A stretch of 64,000 nucleotides of DNA, from assembly GCF_030254825.1 (NCBI RefSeq), contig NC_083351.1:1536501-1600500 (forward strand). Direction: 5' to 3'. Below, piece after piece: positions 22,797 through 33,905 of the stretch. Source of the stretch: Meriones unguiculatus (Eukaryota; Chordata; Mammalia; Rodentia; Muridae). A model generated the notes under the pieces. That model saw nothing but the letters and a program-made list of their open reading frames with translations. It ran no database searches and had not been told where the DNA came from. Numbering within the stretch: position 1 is the stretch's first letter; the number at the start of each line of letters is the position of its first letter. Position numbers and translations under genes: made by a program.

Positions 22797-23574
22797 ATCT
22801 TCCCTTGAAAACAGACATTCCTGAGTTTTGTTCAGACCTGCTCATGGGCAGAAAGACAGTTATTCAGAAAGGAGTTGTGGCTCCAATGGCAAGTTCCCTT
22901 CCTACCCAGTGTGTGGGAAAATGCTAGCACCCTGTGATGAGAGTATGAGGTCATGCTGCCGCTGGAGGATGTCAGGGTACAGTGTGGCCCTGACACCACC
23001 AGCCATCCTTCCCTGTTTTCCTTCCTCTCTGGTGCTGCCTTCATGCCCAGGGCTGTTGTGGCCAACTTGCTGGCCTTCCGGCTTCCAGTGAGACGGCCAT
23101 CGACCGTAGGTCTGGTGTGGACGGCTCCCTGCCTGGCAAGCCTGGCTGTTTTCTTTCAGTGGTGGCAAGCTCCCTGCGCCTCTGGGCCACAGTGGGGCTC
23201 CCCTCCGGGCACAGGGGGAGCGTGTCACCTGGCTTGTATGATGCTAGCAGAGTGCTGCAGCCCGGCCCTGCACAGTGGTGGCTCTTTGTGCGCGCACACA
23301 GGTGAACTGCGGCAGGCCTGGCCCTCTGGGGTCAGCTTAATTACCTCTCTCCAGACCTCAGTGTGGAGAGCCATTTTCCTGGAGGATGTGCTGTGTGGGG
23401 GAATGTCTCAGAGCCTTGGCCTCCCCTAATAGCCCCTGGTGGAAGTGGGCAAGAGTGTTCTCATGGCAGTTTCTTTGGCCCAGGACCTGGGGGCATCCTA
23501 TTGAGAGACTTGGGCTGCTCTTCTGGTGGCTTGTTTCTAGGACAGGGGTTAATGCTGTGTGTATTTGTGTAGGG
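22797..23574. other. Unique non-coding stretch
   Basis: A plus-strand open frame of about 158 codons (22953-23429) overlaps minus-strand frames and has no recognisable domain. No repeats were recognised. Confidence 0.4.
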
Positions 23575-23609
<35 letters not shown>

Positions 23610-23626
23610 TGTGCTCACATGTGTGT
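23575..23626. repeat. (TG)n microsatellite
   Basis: A TG run with minor interruptions (TATG, TGCG) in its right third. Confidence 0.95.
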
Positions 23627-26379
23627 TTCTGACTTGACCAAGCAAGCACACTGGGGAGAGGATGCCTGTCTGCAGGCCTTGAGGAAGCCGAAGCCTGAGA
23701 ACCTAGGAGTGCCTGCCTGTGCTAACTTTACACAATGAGATTCTTGCAACAGGGTCTCTTTTAAGGCAACCAGATCACCGCTGACGCTGGGAAAGGCTTT
23801 CCCTTGGTCACACCACATTGTCCCCACTCACCGCTGACACGGCCCATCTGTGGAGCTCTAGAGAGAGAAGGCAGCCGGTAGAGGTGCTGTAAGTCTCCGC
23901 AGCCCCTGAGGGCTCCCACCACACACAGAGCCAGAAGATTGCAGGTGCCAACAGGCCCAGATCAGGGAAACTGAGGCCAGGATGCTGGGCCTCCCTGCTC
24001 CAGGCAGACAGAAGCAGTCGTTTTGCCCGCTGTTGGTTCAGGCTCCACAGGCAGCCATGGGACTTCTGTGGGGATGGTAGGAAGTTGAGGGCCCAGCCCA
24101 GCTGCTGGCTGTTACCAATTCCAGCTTGAAATCCAAGCAATTAAGGAGACTGACTGAATTTGTGCCTCCATGCTGGCCCTGCTTCACGCTGTCACATAAA
24201 GACAATGTGTCTCCCTTTGGGTCTGGTCAGGGTTATTGACTTGTTCAAGATTCTTCTAGCTGCCACCGTGTCGCTGATATATCAAGAAAAGCAGAGAGCC
24301 ATACAAGCTTCCCTTGCTTGAAAGGACACTTGTAGGCCCGGGAGCTTGGCACAAAGACAGAGCAAGAGGAAGCCCCTGAAGTCCTGGTTCATGAACCTGA
24401 GGGATTGCCAGATGTCAAAAGAACATTCCACGTGTGAACTTGGTCCTTGGTTATCAGGCTTCCAGGGGTCTGCTGCCACCTCCTAAAAACCAAGAAAGAG
24501 AGGCAGAGACAGCTAAAGAGAAGCCAGAGCCCTCGGGCTCTCTCCCAGGCCTCTGCAGACCCACGGGCAGGTAAAAGGCTGGTGAACTCGGCACGGGGTC
24601 ACCTGGGACCAGTGGGTCTGGGGGAGCTACCCCAGCCACATAGGGTCCTGGTCATAGTGACCAGGAGGAGGGAAGCTGCCAGCCGAGAGAGAACCGTTGG
24701 AGGCTGGTTTCCTACTTCTGCCCAGAACTCCTTCTGTGTTTAGATTAGAAACAGGATATAATAAACTTGTTAACATGTCAGAATCTCGTGTTGGGACAAC
24801 ATAAGTGGTGTTTTCTCCTCCTTTCTTTCTGTTGTACAGGAAAACGCTGCAATTAGTGCTGAGCTCTTAGGCAGGGCTGGGGGAACCAGGGGAGATTGGA
24901 GGCCAAGGCCAGCCTGCCCTGCAAAAAGCTTGTCTGCTCCAGGGGCAACTGGACCCTGTGGCAGCATGGGACCAGCAGGTCCAGGAAAGCCCTCCTGAAC
25001 AGGACTGTCCCCAAGAACTTCACGAGTTAGCAAGGCCGAGGATGGGTGCTTAACACGTGTCTGCCTGTGAAAGTGGCATTGCACTGGCAGGAGAGGACAG
25101 AACTTGCTTTTTAAAGACAATTTTTATTTTAAAAGCTGTCTCCCCTGAAGGAAAGCCCTGAGCTGCTGGATCAGCCTTGATTAAGATGAAGTGCAGCAAA
25201 GGTGGCAGGGAGCCAGCAGACCCTGAGTGGAATAGCCAGGGTCTAGGACTCCTGTGAGTGGCGGAAGCCTTCAGAGGCCCATGCTCGCTCATCCCAGTTC
25301 TTTCTAGAAATAGTAAGTGTGGGACAAAGCGTGGCAGTGAAAAGTGAACAGACTTCCAAATGCAGAGAAACAGATGTGAGTGTGTGCCCGTGAACGGCAG
25401 ACAGGTAGCCAGTCCAGGAAGCTCTGGGCAGGGCTGAAAGGCAGCCTTGAAACTGTGAGCTTGGTGAGCCTTGCTTGCTCGTTGCCCTACCCATCCCTGC
25501 AGGACTCCCTTCACCGAGCACCCCCTCCTCTGTGGAAGAATGAGACCACTGGGACTGTGACCCTGGGTGGAGCTGGGAGGGAGGAGAGGCCAGGCCCACG
25601 TCAGTAACCCCATGATATAGGGAGAGAACCGTCACGTGGTGTGAAAGCGAACCCCACTGTAATCTCCTCAAACAAAGGCCCTTCAGTTGGGCTGGTGCAT
25701 GAGTCTTGGCTGGGGCTATCGCCAGATCTTTTATATTGAATGTGCACCCGGGTATGGATCTTATTAGAGGAACCACACTACACCATGAGCCTCTTTCCTG
25801 CCCTCAGTGATGGGGAGGTCAGGCGGGTGAGGGCTGTCTCCTGGTCCCAGCATATGGCACCCTCAGGTTGGCACCCTTGGGACTGCCTGTCAGGCATTTC
25901 TGCCTGCTCGCCTGCCTCTCCCTTTCCAGCCTCCTCATTTGAGGAAAACTAACCCGGTCTAATGACTTGTAGGCCTTCCGTGAGACCCCCTGGCTTCCAA
26001 CTTCTCACAGCAGGATAATGATCCCTTTTGCCAACAGCATGTCCTCCTAAACCTTCCAGGGAGGCCAGCGTGCTTAGGAAGGCCCCAGAGTGCTCCGTCA
26101 CAGGAAAACCATTTTCTCAGGAAGGGCAGACGTCTGATGCGAGCGGCATCCCCTCTGATGCCTTTAAGTTTTTCATAAGCCTGACGCAATGTCTTTAAAA
26201 AGCTCTATCTGAGAGGCCCACAGGCCACTTGAAGGTGACCAGCCTGCCCTGGGCCCCTTTGGCAGCTCTGAGCAGCAGTGTGGAAGAGTGTAGGGTTTAG
26301 GCAGAATAAACAAAACTCAAGTACCTGCAGGGAAAGAAAGGGTCATTCTATGAGTGAAAAAAGTAAGCATTTGATTCAA
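23627..26379. other. Unique non-coding stretch
   Basis: No transposon was recognised. Two AT-richer patches (about 24120-24290 with CAATTAAGG, and 25105-25210 with TTTTTAAAGACAATTTT and TTGATTAAG) could be weak regulatory elements. The 187-codon minus-strand frame at 25050-25613 has no domain. Confidence 0.4.
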
Positions 26380-26570
26380 CAAATCCCAGGACGCTGCCTT
26401 CCTCCAGGCTCAGCCCCCTGTGCTAAAAACAGCCTAGGAAAGGAAATCAAATTTAGAGTTTCCCTTACTGGCTAGAATTTTTAATTTAATAACGGGGTGG
26501 GGAGATGCTGTTGCATTTTATTTTATTCCTACTTTGAACAGGTTGAATCTTCCTGTAGGCTCTAGGAAGG
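26380..26570. promoter_or_regulatory. Weak candidate non-coding element, AT-rich
   Basis: A unique AT-rich block with ATTTTTAATTTAATAACGG near 26475 and TTTTATTTTATTCC near 26515, bounded by GC-rich DNA. There is no repeat similarity. Regulatory role is only a guess from composition. Confidence 0.3.
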
Positions 26571-27484
26571 CGGCTGCCAGAGAATGAAAACCAGCCCTAG
26601 CCTTGCAAATTCAAACCAGGACTCAAGTGCAAGAAGAAGCTGAGAGGCAGGGCACCCGTGTGTGGTGCTCATGGGCCCAGGAAGCATTGGTTCTCTGGGC
26701 AGCTGGGCACAGCTGTTCAGGTAGCCAGGGAAGAAAGGCATCTATCATGTCCTGGTGGAGGGATCAACCCTCCGTCCTGGTATCTGCTCTTACACATGGA
26801 TGAGGCTGAGGCCCAGCATGGGGAGGACTTTGAGGTTGTCTGTGATGGCTGTGTGGGTCTGGGATGGAGTCTTTGGAGCAGTTCTGTTCCCTAGAACCTC
26901 GCATCACTTAACCTCAGTGCTTGATCACTTAGCCTGAGGCCCTCACGAGAGGGAAGCACCACTGCAGGTTCCCAGCAGGGTTCATGCCCCATGCCAGGGC
27001 ACCAGAGAGCTGCCTGTCATCATAGGAGCCAGTCCCCAGTGGGGGGAGCAGTCGCCGAGGCAGCGTATTCCTGGGCACCTGCCAAGAATATAACCCCAGC
27101 TGTGATACTCAGGACAGCTCGAGCATATAGGGGGAAGGGGTGCTTGTCAACAGAGTTGGGGAGGGCCGCCTGCTACCGCCTGGAACCCTTCTGAGACAGG
27201 CTGTGATGCAGACACTGCCACTATCTGTAGACTTCTCCAGCGTAGGCCTCAGGGCTCCACTCCCATTCCCCAGCCAGGTGTAGAGGCCCAGGATTTTCTC
27301 AGGTGGCCATGGCTAGACAAGGAAGGTGTGACCGTTCATTTTAGGACTCCCGTAAGGTCAAAAGGTCAGGTCTCTACGGCCGTTGACTTCTGGGAGAATA
27401 GGGCCAACACATCTTGAGGGCTTTCTGCTTGCTCCTGGGAGGTGGCTGACGAGAGCCCCAAACCTTCTGAGGCAGTAAGACCAC
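26571..27484. other. Unique non-coding stretch
   Basis: No repeat or coding feature was recognised. Confidence 0.4.
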
Positions 27485-27575
27485 CAACTTTTAAGTTTCT
27501 GTGAAGGCACTTCAGGCAAGTCACTTGACTCCTGTTGATCTGGGGGAAAAGAATGAGGTAAGGCCTCTGGGATGC
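27485..27575 (+). mobile_element. MIR-like SINE relic
   Basis: CACTTCAGGCAAGTCACTTG and the following CTGTTGATCTGGGGGAAAAG-type segment track the MIR core (ttgggcaagtcacttaacct, tcatctgtaaaatg). The ends are approximate. Confidence 0.5.
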
Positions 27576-28654
27576 TTACCAAACCATCATGGAAGGTTGC
27601 TGTCTGGGAGTTTGCATGTCCCTAGACCCCCTGTCGTTGGGGTTGAAGTGACCTTCCCCTGGACAGGTGGTGGCCCAGCCTGAGGAAGAATCTTCTAGTA
27701 GGAAGATACTCCTGCTGTCTCCCGTTTCTGAGAACCACTGGAAGTGGGAGGCCCAGGCTAGCCTGAACACCATTGCCTCGGGAGAAGATCTAACTTCTGA
27801 GCCCCAAATGGCCTCTTTACCCATGGCCAGGCTGGGTTGGCCAGTGACTTTCGGCAGTGTCTGGTGCCTTGTGGCCTCTAAGCGCTGTATCATCTAGGAA
27901 AGGAGTGTCCAGGAGCCCCACTAGATTCCAGGTCTGCTCACTCAAGCAGCTCCAGCCATGTCGCCAGAACCCTCCAGGGCATTAGCCAAGAGGGCCCTGG
28001 ACAGACAAGTCTGAGCCTGTGTCCCCACCCTGCCTGGTAGCCCCAGTGCATCACCCCTCTTGGCTTGGGAGTGTGAACAGAGTAGGGAGATATTAACAAT
28101 TTCAAGACTGATTTCAGGTTCCACTGAACATGTACTCCCCACCGCCACCCCCTAACTCCCTCTTCTCCAGCTGGACAGGCACCCTGGAGAAAAGGGACTA
28201 AGGAAGAAGGCAGTGCTCATGGAGTGATGACTTGCTGTGGTGGCTGGGCAGCGCTTAGGCTCCCGCTGGCCAGACATGTCTTCAGGCCCGACTGCTCTCC
28301 GGGTTCTGTGCCTCCAGAAAAGCCTGCCCGCCAGAGCTAGCCGAACGCACCTCTCTTGAGTTTTCACTTTGCCTGAGCCTCTGACTTTTTTGACTTGCTG
28401 AGGCTGGTCAGCAGCAGGGGCAGTGGAGCCCGGTGGTTAGCACTGTTGGCAGCTGTACCTCTTGGAGAAGGCCCAGGCCTCCCCTGGCCTTATTTCCCAG
28501 ATCATTCCATCATGCAGACCTGAGTCTGGGTCTGAGAGTCGCAGAGTTGACCAGTGCGTTCTGGGCTTGTGGGCATTGCTGTGGATGGAAGGAGAGGGCA
28601 GTTCCAGGCAGGAGCAGTCTTCTGTCCCCCATCCCACCCCATCCTGCACTTGCT
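27576..28654. other. Unique non-coding stretch
   Basis: No gene or clear repeat. A short MIR-head-like word (GGTGGTTAGCACTG near 28431) is too isolated to annotate. Confidence 0.4.
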
Positions 28655-28735
28655 GTCACTCACAGATCATGCAGGGTAAACTGAGGCATGGCAACTTGCT
28701 CAGAGCCACTCCATTGCTGCTGGTTCCTTGAAAGG
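28655..28735 (-). mobile_element. MIR-like SINE relic
   Basis: The segment GGTAAACTGAGGCATGGC followed by AACTTGCTCAGAGCCACTCC matches the reverse-complemented MIR core (gaaactgaggca, aacttgcccaaggtcac). Only the core is recognisable. Confidence 0.55.
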
Positions 28736-29014
28736 TAGAGCAGCCATTAGGCTGGTGAACTCTGAACGTCTAGGGGTTTGTGTGGCTGGTGCTGGTCCAG
28801 CATCCAGAGGAGTGGGAGTTGGGGTGGTGCACAGCTCCAGACCGGGTTATCTTTGAAGAGAGTTCTTTCCCTTGGAGCTTGGCTACTGGCTACTACCAAA
28901 GCATACCATGTCATTGTAACCTGCTTGGTCCACTTGAGGGGTGCTGACCCTCCTGTGCCAGGCCCCTCAGAGCGCAGCGCATGACAGGACAGGCGAGGCG
29001 CAGGGCCAACGGGA
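28736..29014. other. Unique spacer
   Basis: No feature was recognised. CpG frequency rises toward the right end, at the border of the next candidate element. Confidence 0.4.
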
Positions 29015-29310
29015 CCAGGTCCCCGCGCTGCTCTGATTCATTAAGGGCTCCAGTCCTTTGTGGGGCCTGAGCTCAGGGACCATTGCTGTCAAGCAAGCTG
29101 TTATGGGCATAATGACAGGGGCATTAGAGGCCCGGGAGCAATTAACAGGCTGCTTAATTAGCAGGAGGAATTAGAGTCTGAGTGGCTGGTGTCCCGTAAA
29201 GCCTTGCTGAGCCGGGCAGTTATCTGATTATGCATTGATCGCCCAGCGAACCTCGTCCTTAGGTAATCGTCTCTCGTCTTGCGATCTGTGAATATACAAC
29301 TGTTTAAATA
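29015..29310. promoter_or_regulatory. Candidate enhancer with homeodomain motif cluster
   Basis: Dense homeodomain-type words occur within about 150 bases: CAATTAAC 29139-29146, CTTAATTAGC 29153-29162, GGAATTAGAG near 29168, TGATTATG 29225-29232 (PBX/HOX-like) followed by ATGCAT, and GGTAATCG near 29262. A TGACAG MEIS/TGIF-like site lies at 29113-29118. Unmethylated-looking CpGs persist (29234-29285). Motifs are seen; function is inferred. Confidence 0.55.
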
Positions 29311-29519
29311 TTCCACACTCAACTGTCTCAATCAACCAAGGGAGAAAGGGGCCATTGTGGGCCTGGGCGCTGCTGGCCTCTCTTCCCGGCCTAGCGGGTC
29401 CCTGTGGCTCTCACTGGCTGCTCATCTAGCCTGGGAAAATATCTGCCTGTCTCATGATGTCCTGAAACCGAAGCTTCACTTCTGCCTGGTCATTTCCTTC
29501 CTCCCTGTGCTTGGGATCC
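29311..29519. other. Unique spacer
   Basis: No feature was recognised. Confidence 0.4.
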
Positions 29520-29625
29520 GATAAACAGGGACAGACCCATTGTACAGATGGGAACAGTAAGACCTGGGGTTGATGAGGATCACGTAGGTGACCTGCTGGC
29601 AGCATGTGGATGTTTTTGACTAGAT
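29520..29625 (-). mobile_element. MIR-like SINE relic
   Basis: ACCCATTGTACAGATGGGAAC, followed by GTAGGTGACCTGCTGGCAG, corresponds in order to the reverse MIR core (cattttacagatgaggaaac, aagtgacttgcccaa). Diverged and partial. Confidence 0.5.
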
Positions 29626-31789
29626 TAAGTATTCATGGTCCTCTAGGAGAGAGTTTATAGATCACCTGGCTATTCTTCCAACGCCACCAGGTGCCATGAA
29701 AACCCAGGGCTGCATGACCGACACCAAGTTCCAGAGTCCCTCAATGCTCCGCAGACAAGCATTGCCTCCCAGGCTCCCAGGAGGACTTTTGAGAAGGCAG
29801 GAGAAAGTAAGGCAGGATGCAGGCCGGGAAGTGGCCCCAGCTCCTCCCGGATGAGCCCATAGGCAAAGCAGAGGAGGGTTTTGCTGAGGCAGGACAGGAT
29901 CATACGGGATAGAGGGACAGGAAGATGCAGGGAATAGGTCAGAAAGGCTCGGGATTCAGGTGTAAGGGTTGGGATGGGCAGGAGCACGGAGATGCCAGTC
30001 AGCCCTTGCTGGATACACTCTGCAAACTATTTACATAGATCTGATACATTCTGCAAACTGAGGAGTTGGGGCCTGCTTCCCCAGATCCAGGGGTGAACCT
30101 AAGCCTGACTGTGAAGCCTCTTGTGGTACCTAGGAGCCTAGCAGGACTGCCTATCTGCCTTGCACAGATTTGCTGAGTTCCCCTCTCACACTAGGCTCAG
30201 CCCTCCTGGGTAGGGTTCGAGTCTGGCGGTGGGGACTCAGTTTAGATGTTAGTTTTAAACTGAAAAGGGAAATGCCGAGGGGGAGGGTAAAGAGAGAGAC
30301 CCAGACGGTCTCTTGTTTTGCAAAACCAAAATAGATTTCAGCACTGTGCTTTTTAAAGACAAATCTTTGCACTCTTCTGCGATCCTCGCTTGACCTCTCC
30401 TGGTTCCTGGCAAGGAGCGCCTGCCGCGATCTGGCACCAAGCTACTTCGAACGCATAACAGGGAGCACACACTCTGCCAAAAGCTGATATATGTTGGTTT
30501 CTTGAACTTTGCTTTTCTTGTTTGCTACATCTGATATCATCCTACCCAGACGATGCCCCCGTGAGATAGGCCCCCACCCCTTAACTCAGTGGGTGCAGCC
30601 AACGTATTTCATTTTGTTGCTCGCACGATCCATGTGTCTGGGGAGAAAGGAAACCGGTTGCCTGTGTGACCCAACCCTGGCTTCCCCGGGCACTTGGGGA
30701 GTCTTTATCAAGCTCAAATGATTAGACCTGGTTTCTGGTTTCATTTTGGAAGACTAGCTGCTGAGCAGATCCCTTCGGCCTATAAAAGGATCCAGATGCT
30801 CTGAGCCCCTGAGCTGGGACAGTAGGCCGGGGGTCAGCAGGCCACTCTTGGCTGTGCCCACGGCCCGTGCAGATGTTGATGTACTCTGAGCAGGAGCAAG
30901 CTTCCCCATGAGAGTGGGGAGGTCAGAGGGTCCCTGTGGATGTAGAATATTCTGGGATGCCGTGGAGCAGTGGGATAAGAGGTAGAATGGACTGTAGTGC
31001 CCAGATGCCTGTAGGCTTTGGCCTCCTGCTGAGGTTACCCAGAGCAGAGATGCCTGTGTGAGGCTCCCCGGGGAGGGCTCTGAGCCAAGGGTCAGCTTCT
31101 GGCTCTAGCAGCTATCAAGGGGCTCCTTGTGTCTAGGGACCCTTTCTGGAACCTTTACCTAAGTAGCCAGTTCCAGAGAAAAGGGCCACCAGCTTCCTTC
31201 CATTGAAGGAATGAAGCCTTAGCATCAGCCCTGCCCCCAAAGGAGCCAGTCTCAGTTCTGAGTGCTTTAAAATGAAAAGGAAGGTTGCAGTCTGTTCCCT
31301 AACACAGTCTGCCTCATAGCACCGAGGAAAACAAAGACCAGAAAGTCTGAAGGGCAGCGAGGGACCTGGGTATATGTCCCCATGACTTGGCAGTCTTCAA
31401 ATACTTTTGAAGTAGGATCCGAACTATTTTGAGGTTACTTCTGTGCCTTTCTACTCTTCACGGTGTTCCCTGAGAGGCTGTGGAGAGTGAAGACATGGAA
31501 ATCATTCTGAGCCCAGCATTCTGCGTAGCTGTGATGATAAACTTTTATTCTGAAGTGGGAACCACTTGGCCTGGGAGTAAGAGCCGGGGATTTTCAGTTC
31601 AGGGACCTAAAATGCAGTCAGCTTGTAGCTCGGAGGAGCAAGCAGTATAAGGAAGCACCCAGGGAGGTGGAGGAGCCCAGAATGCTTGGAAGTTTTGGAA
31701 TAGATTTAGGGAATGCTCAGGCTGGCAGCATGGTATGCACATGGCCCATCCACACGGCCCATACACACAGGACCATGTCCTCGGCGCCT
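29626..31789. other. Unique non-coding stretch
   Basis: Contains a small local direct repeat (GATACA(C/T)TCTGCAAACT at 30012 and 30043) and an AT-richer patch at 30240-30400. A TATAAAAGG word at 30781-30789 lacks other promoter evidence. No gene can be supported. Confidence 0.4.
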
Positions 31790-31880
31790 CTGTATACCTA
31801 AAGACCCAGCTCAGACCCTGTGCCACCTTCTGCCTGAAGCCCTCCAGCTCTGCACAAGGTCTCCATGCTGCTGCTGCTCC
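31790..31880 (+). mobile_element. L2-like LINE 3' fragment
   Basis: The string AAGACCCAGCTCAGACCC followed by TGCCACCTTCTGCCTGAAGC is close to the well-known L2 3' region (ctcagctcaaatgccacctcctccaggaagcc). Only about 90 bases are recognisable. L2 is an ancient non-LTR retrotransposon, and this fragment is non-coding. Confidence 0.5.
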
Positions 31881-32786
31881 TGTCCCTGCTTCCAGCTCAG
31901 AAGGGCTCAGACTAGCCTCTACCACTGCTATTGGTATGAGCAGCTTAGGACAAGATGGATAGAGACAGAGTCTGCTGGGGTGCCTCGCAAGCTGCCTTGT
32001 GGGCCTGGGCAGTACCTGGGTGGAGAGTCCTCTGTTCCCGTACCAGCCCCAGAGGACAAGATGTGTCTCCATCTTGTCTTGCTGTTATTGTGAGCTGCTA
32101 TTTCTGGGTGGTTGCAGCCCTGGCTGCCCCGGTGTGAGTCGGTAGATGTGTTTTTCTGTGTGAGATAACGTATTCTTAGTCTACATGAAAACATATAAAC
32201 ACACTAGAGAAGGAAGCCATGGCCCAGGAACTGGAAGTCCTACCCCACCCCGTGTGGGATTAGTGCCCAGAAGTTTCTATACCACCGTCTGAAAAGAAGA
32301 GTTAAGGCCTTAAGCCCCAGGGACATACCAGAATAGACCTTGTTGGTCCCGGGCTGCATACTCAGTAACCCAGGTTTTGGGGTCCCGGGATCTTGGAGGC
32401 AGGTACTGCAGAGGCTGCCCATCTTAGTGAGAAGCTCACAGGCCCCTCTGTTTTTGTCCTGACTCTAGCCTGGCTGTTCCCAAGGCTCCGTGTATCCTCA
32501 GCAGGAAGTGTGGTCTCAACCAGGAGTGAGGCCTTGTCAGTCAGGTCCTGAAGAAGAGGGGCAGCTGCGGCCGCAGAGGCCAGTGCAAACAGCAGCGCCA
32601 CGCCAGTGGCAGGACCCAGGGAAGAGCTGGATCCTGGCGTACCTGGGTGTGTAGCGAGGAGCAGCGAGCTAGCTTCTGAGCCCCCATGGTGTGCCACCCT
32701 GTCGCTGTGTAACACACAGTGAAATTTGGAGGAGATGAAAGTGTCCCGTTCGCCTTTCTGCCTCCAGGGGACCTTCGTATCTGGTT

Positions 32787-32788
<2 letters not shown>
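31881..32788. other. Unique non-coding stretch
   Basis: Minus-strand open frames of 100-157 codons overlap other frames and have no domain. No repeats were recognised. Confidence 0.4.

Positions 32789-32832
<44 letters not shown>
32789..32832. repeat. (T)44 homopolymer
   Basis: An uninterrupted run of 44 T. On the minus strand it reads as a poly(A), the usual sign of a retroposed RNA. However, the sequence to its right (the expected body) matches no SINE or LINE I recognise, and no AATAAA lies just upstream on the minus strand. Confidence 0.97.
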
Positions 32833-32833
<1 letters not shown>

Positions 32834-33056
32834 ATGAGGTCACCTTCCCCTGTTTACCTGTTTATCCTGTGGGACAGACCTCACCTCTGCACTGAGGTGC
32901 CTGGTTTCTGGACTCTTGTTTTGTGGGGATCCAGAGCGGGAAGCAGCCATTTGGCCCCCTGCAGGATCTATTGGCCAGGCTCACTTTCTTCCTGGGCATG
33001 TAGCTGTGTGTGGCTTACTCTGCTGCTCCTAACTGCAGCCACCCAGACACCCCAAA
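32833..33056. other. Unique sequence right of the poly(T)
   Basis: If the T run is a retroposon tail, this is where its body would be. I recognise no gene or SINE in it. Confidence 0.35.
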
Positions 33057-33128
33057 ACACATGGTAAGGTGAGGTTCCTTTTTCACTGTTAAACACATGG
33101 GAAGGCAAGGCTCCTTTTTCACTGCTAA
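33057..33128. repeat. 36-bp tandem duplication, two copies
   Basis: Units at 33057-33092 and 33093-33128 both read ACACATGG.AAGG..AGG.T, then CCTTTTTCACTG.TAA. They differ at a handful of positions. A third partial start (ACACTCCTTTT) follows. Confidence 0.92.
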
Positions 33129-33689
33129 ACACTCCTTTTGTTTCACTTTTTCCCCCTTTGAGGAAAACTTGAAAGTCATTTTATTTTTTTGAGTTTAAAG
33201 CGAAAATAAAAAGTTTTTATCTCTTGTAATATTAGCACATTGCTGGATGGGGGGGGGACCCTGGAAGAGGCTCTGTTACTTTTTATTCTTCCATGGAGGA
33301 ATGTGACATTTTTGTTTTCAGTCGATGTTTAAATGAAAATAAGTGAGACCCTTATGCCCTTGCAATATAAGGATTAATTTAACGAGACAATTCTAGAAAC
33401 AAGAAGCAAATATTCTCACACCACTGGAGAAGGAGAGGCCATGTTGGGCTCTGGTTGGCACCTGGTAATAAGAGATGGCCCCATTGTAGGTGTGGTGGTG
33501 GCCTCAGTGGAACCTGTGCGGCTCAGGAAGGCTAGAACTCCTAACTCGGAAAACCTCACACGGAAGCCACTTCCCTGTGCTCCCCAGTGATGAGCCTGCT
33601 TCCTGGAGCCCTCCCCAAGCCCAGGCTTTCAGCGAGCTCTCCCTTCCTCCCCTCCCCTCCAGACCTATGTCCCAGACAAGCTGTTAAAT
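33129..33689. other. Unique non-coding stretch
   Basis: AT-rich at first (33130-33420) with a G9 run near 33250, then GC-richer. No gene or transposon was recognised. Confidence 0.4.
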
Positions 33690-33905
33690 TAGTCCATAAT
33701 ACTTAAAATGCTAGTCCATTTAATATGTAAACAATGACAATTTTTTCAAAGGGTTTAGGATTTAAATTAGTTTTTTAAAAACCCAATTACTGCCATTTAA
33801 TTCAGAGGGGAGAGTTCTTTACATGCTAATTATATAATGGGAAAATGAGCAATCAAGGGCACAATGGGCATTAAGGGCACTTTTTCAAGGTTTAAACTTA
33901 CTTAT
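33690..33905. promoter_or_regulatory. Candidate conserved non-coding element, AT-rich
   Basis: A unique AT-rich block with TAGTCCAT twice (about 33690 and 33712), GTAAACA FOX core at 33727-33733, TTTAAATTAG near 33761, CCAATTAC near 33783, GCTAATTATA near 33825, and GGGCAC/GGGCAT/GGGCAC spaced nine bases apart (33858-33880). No repeat family explains it. Constraint is inferred. Confidence 0.45.

Noticed and set aside
25050..25776. Two overlapping minus-strand open frames of 177 and 187 codons
   Set aside because: They lie in different frames of the same DNA, with no domain and no splice context I can trust.
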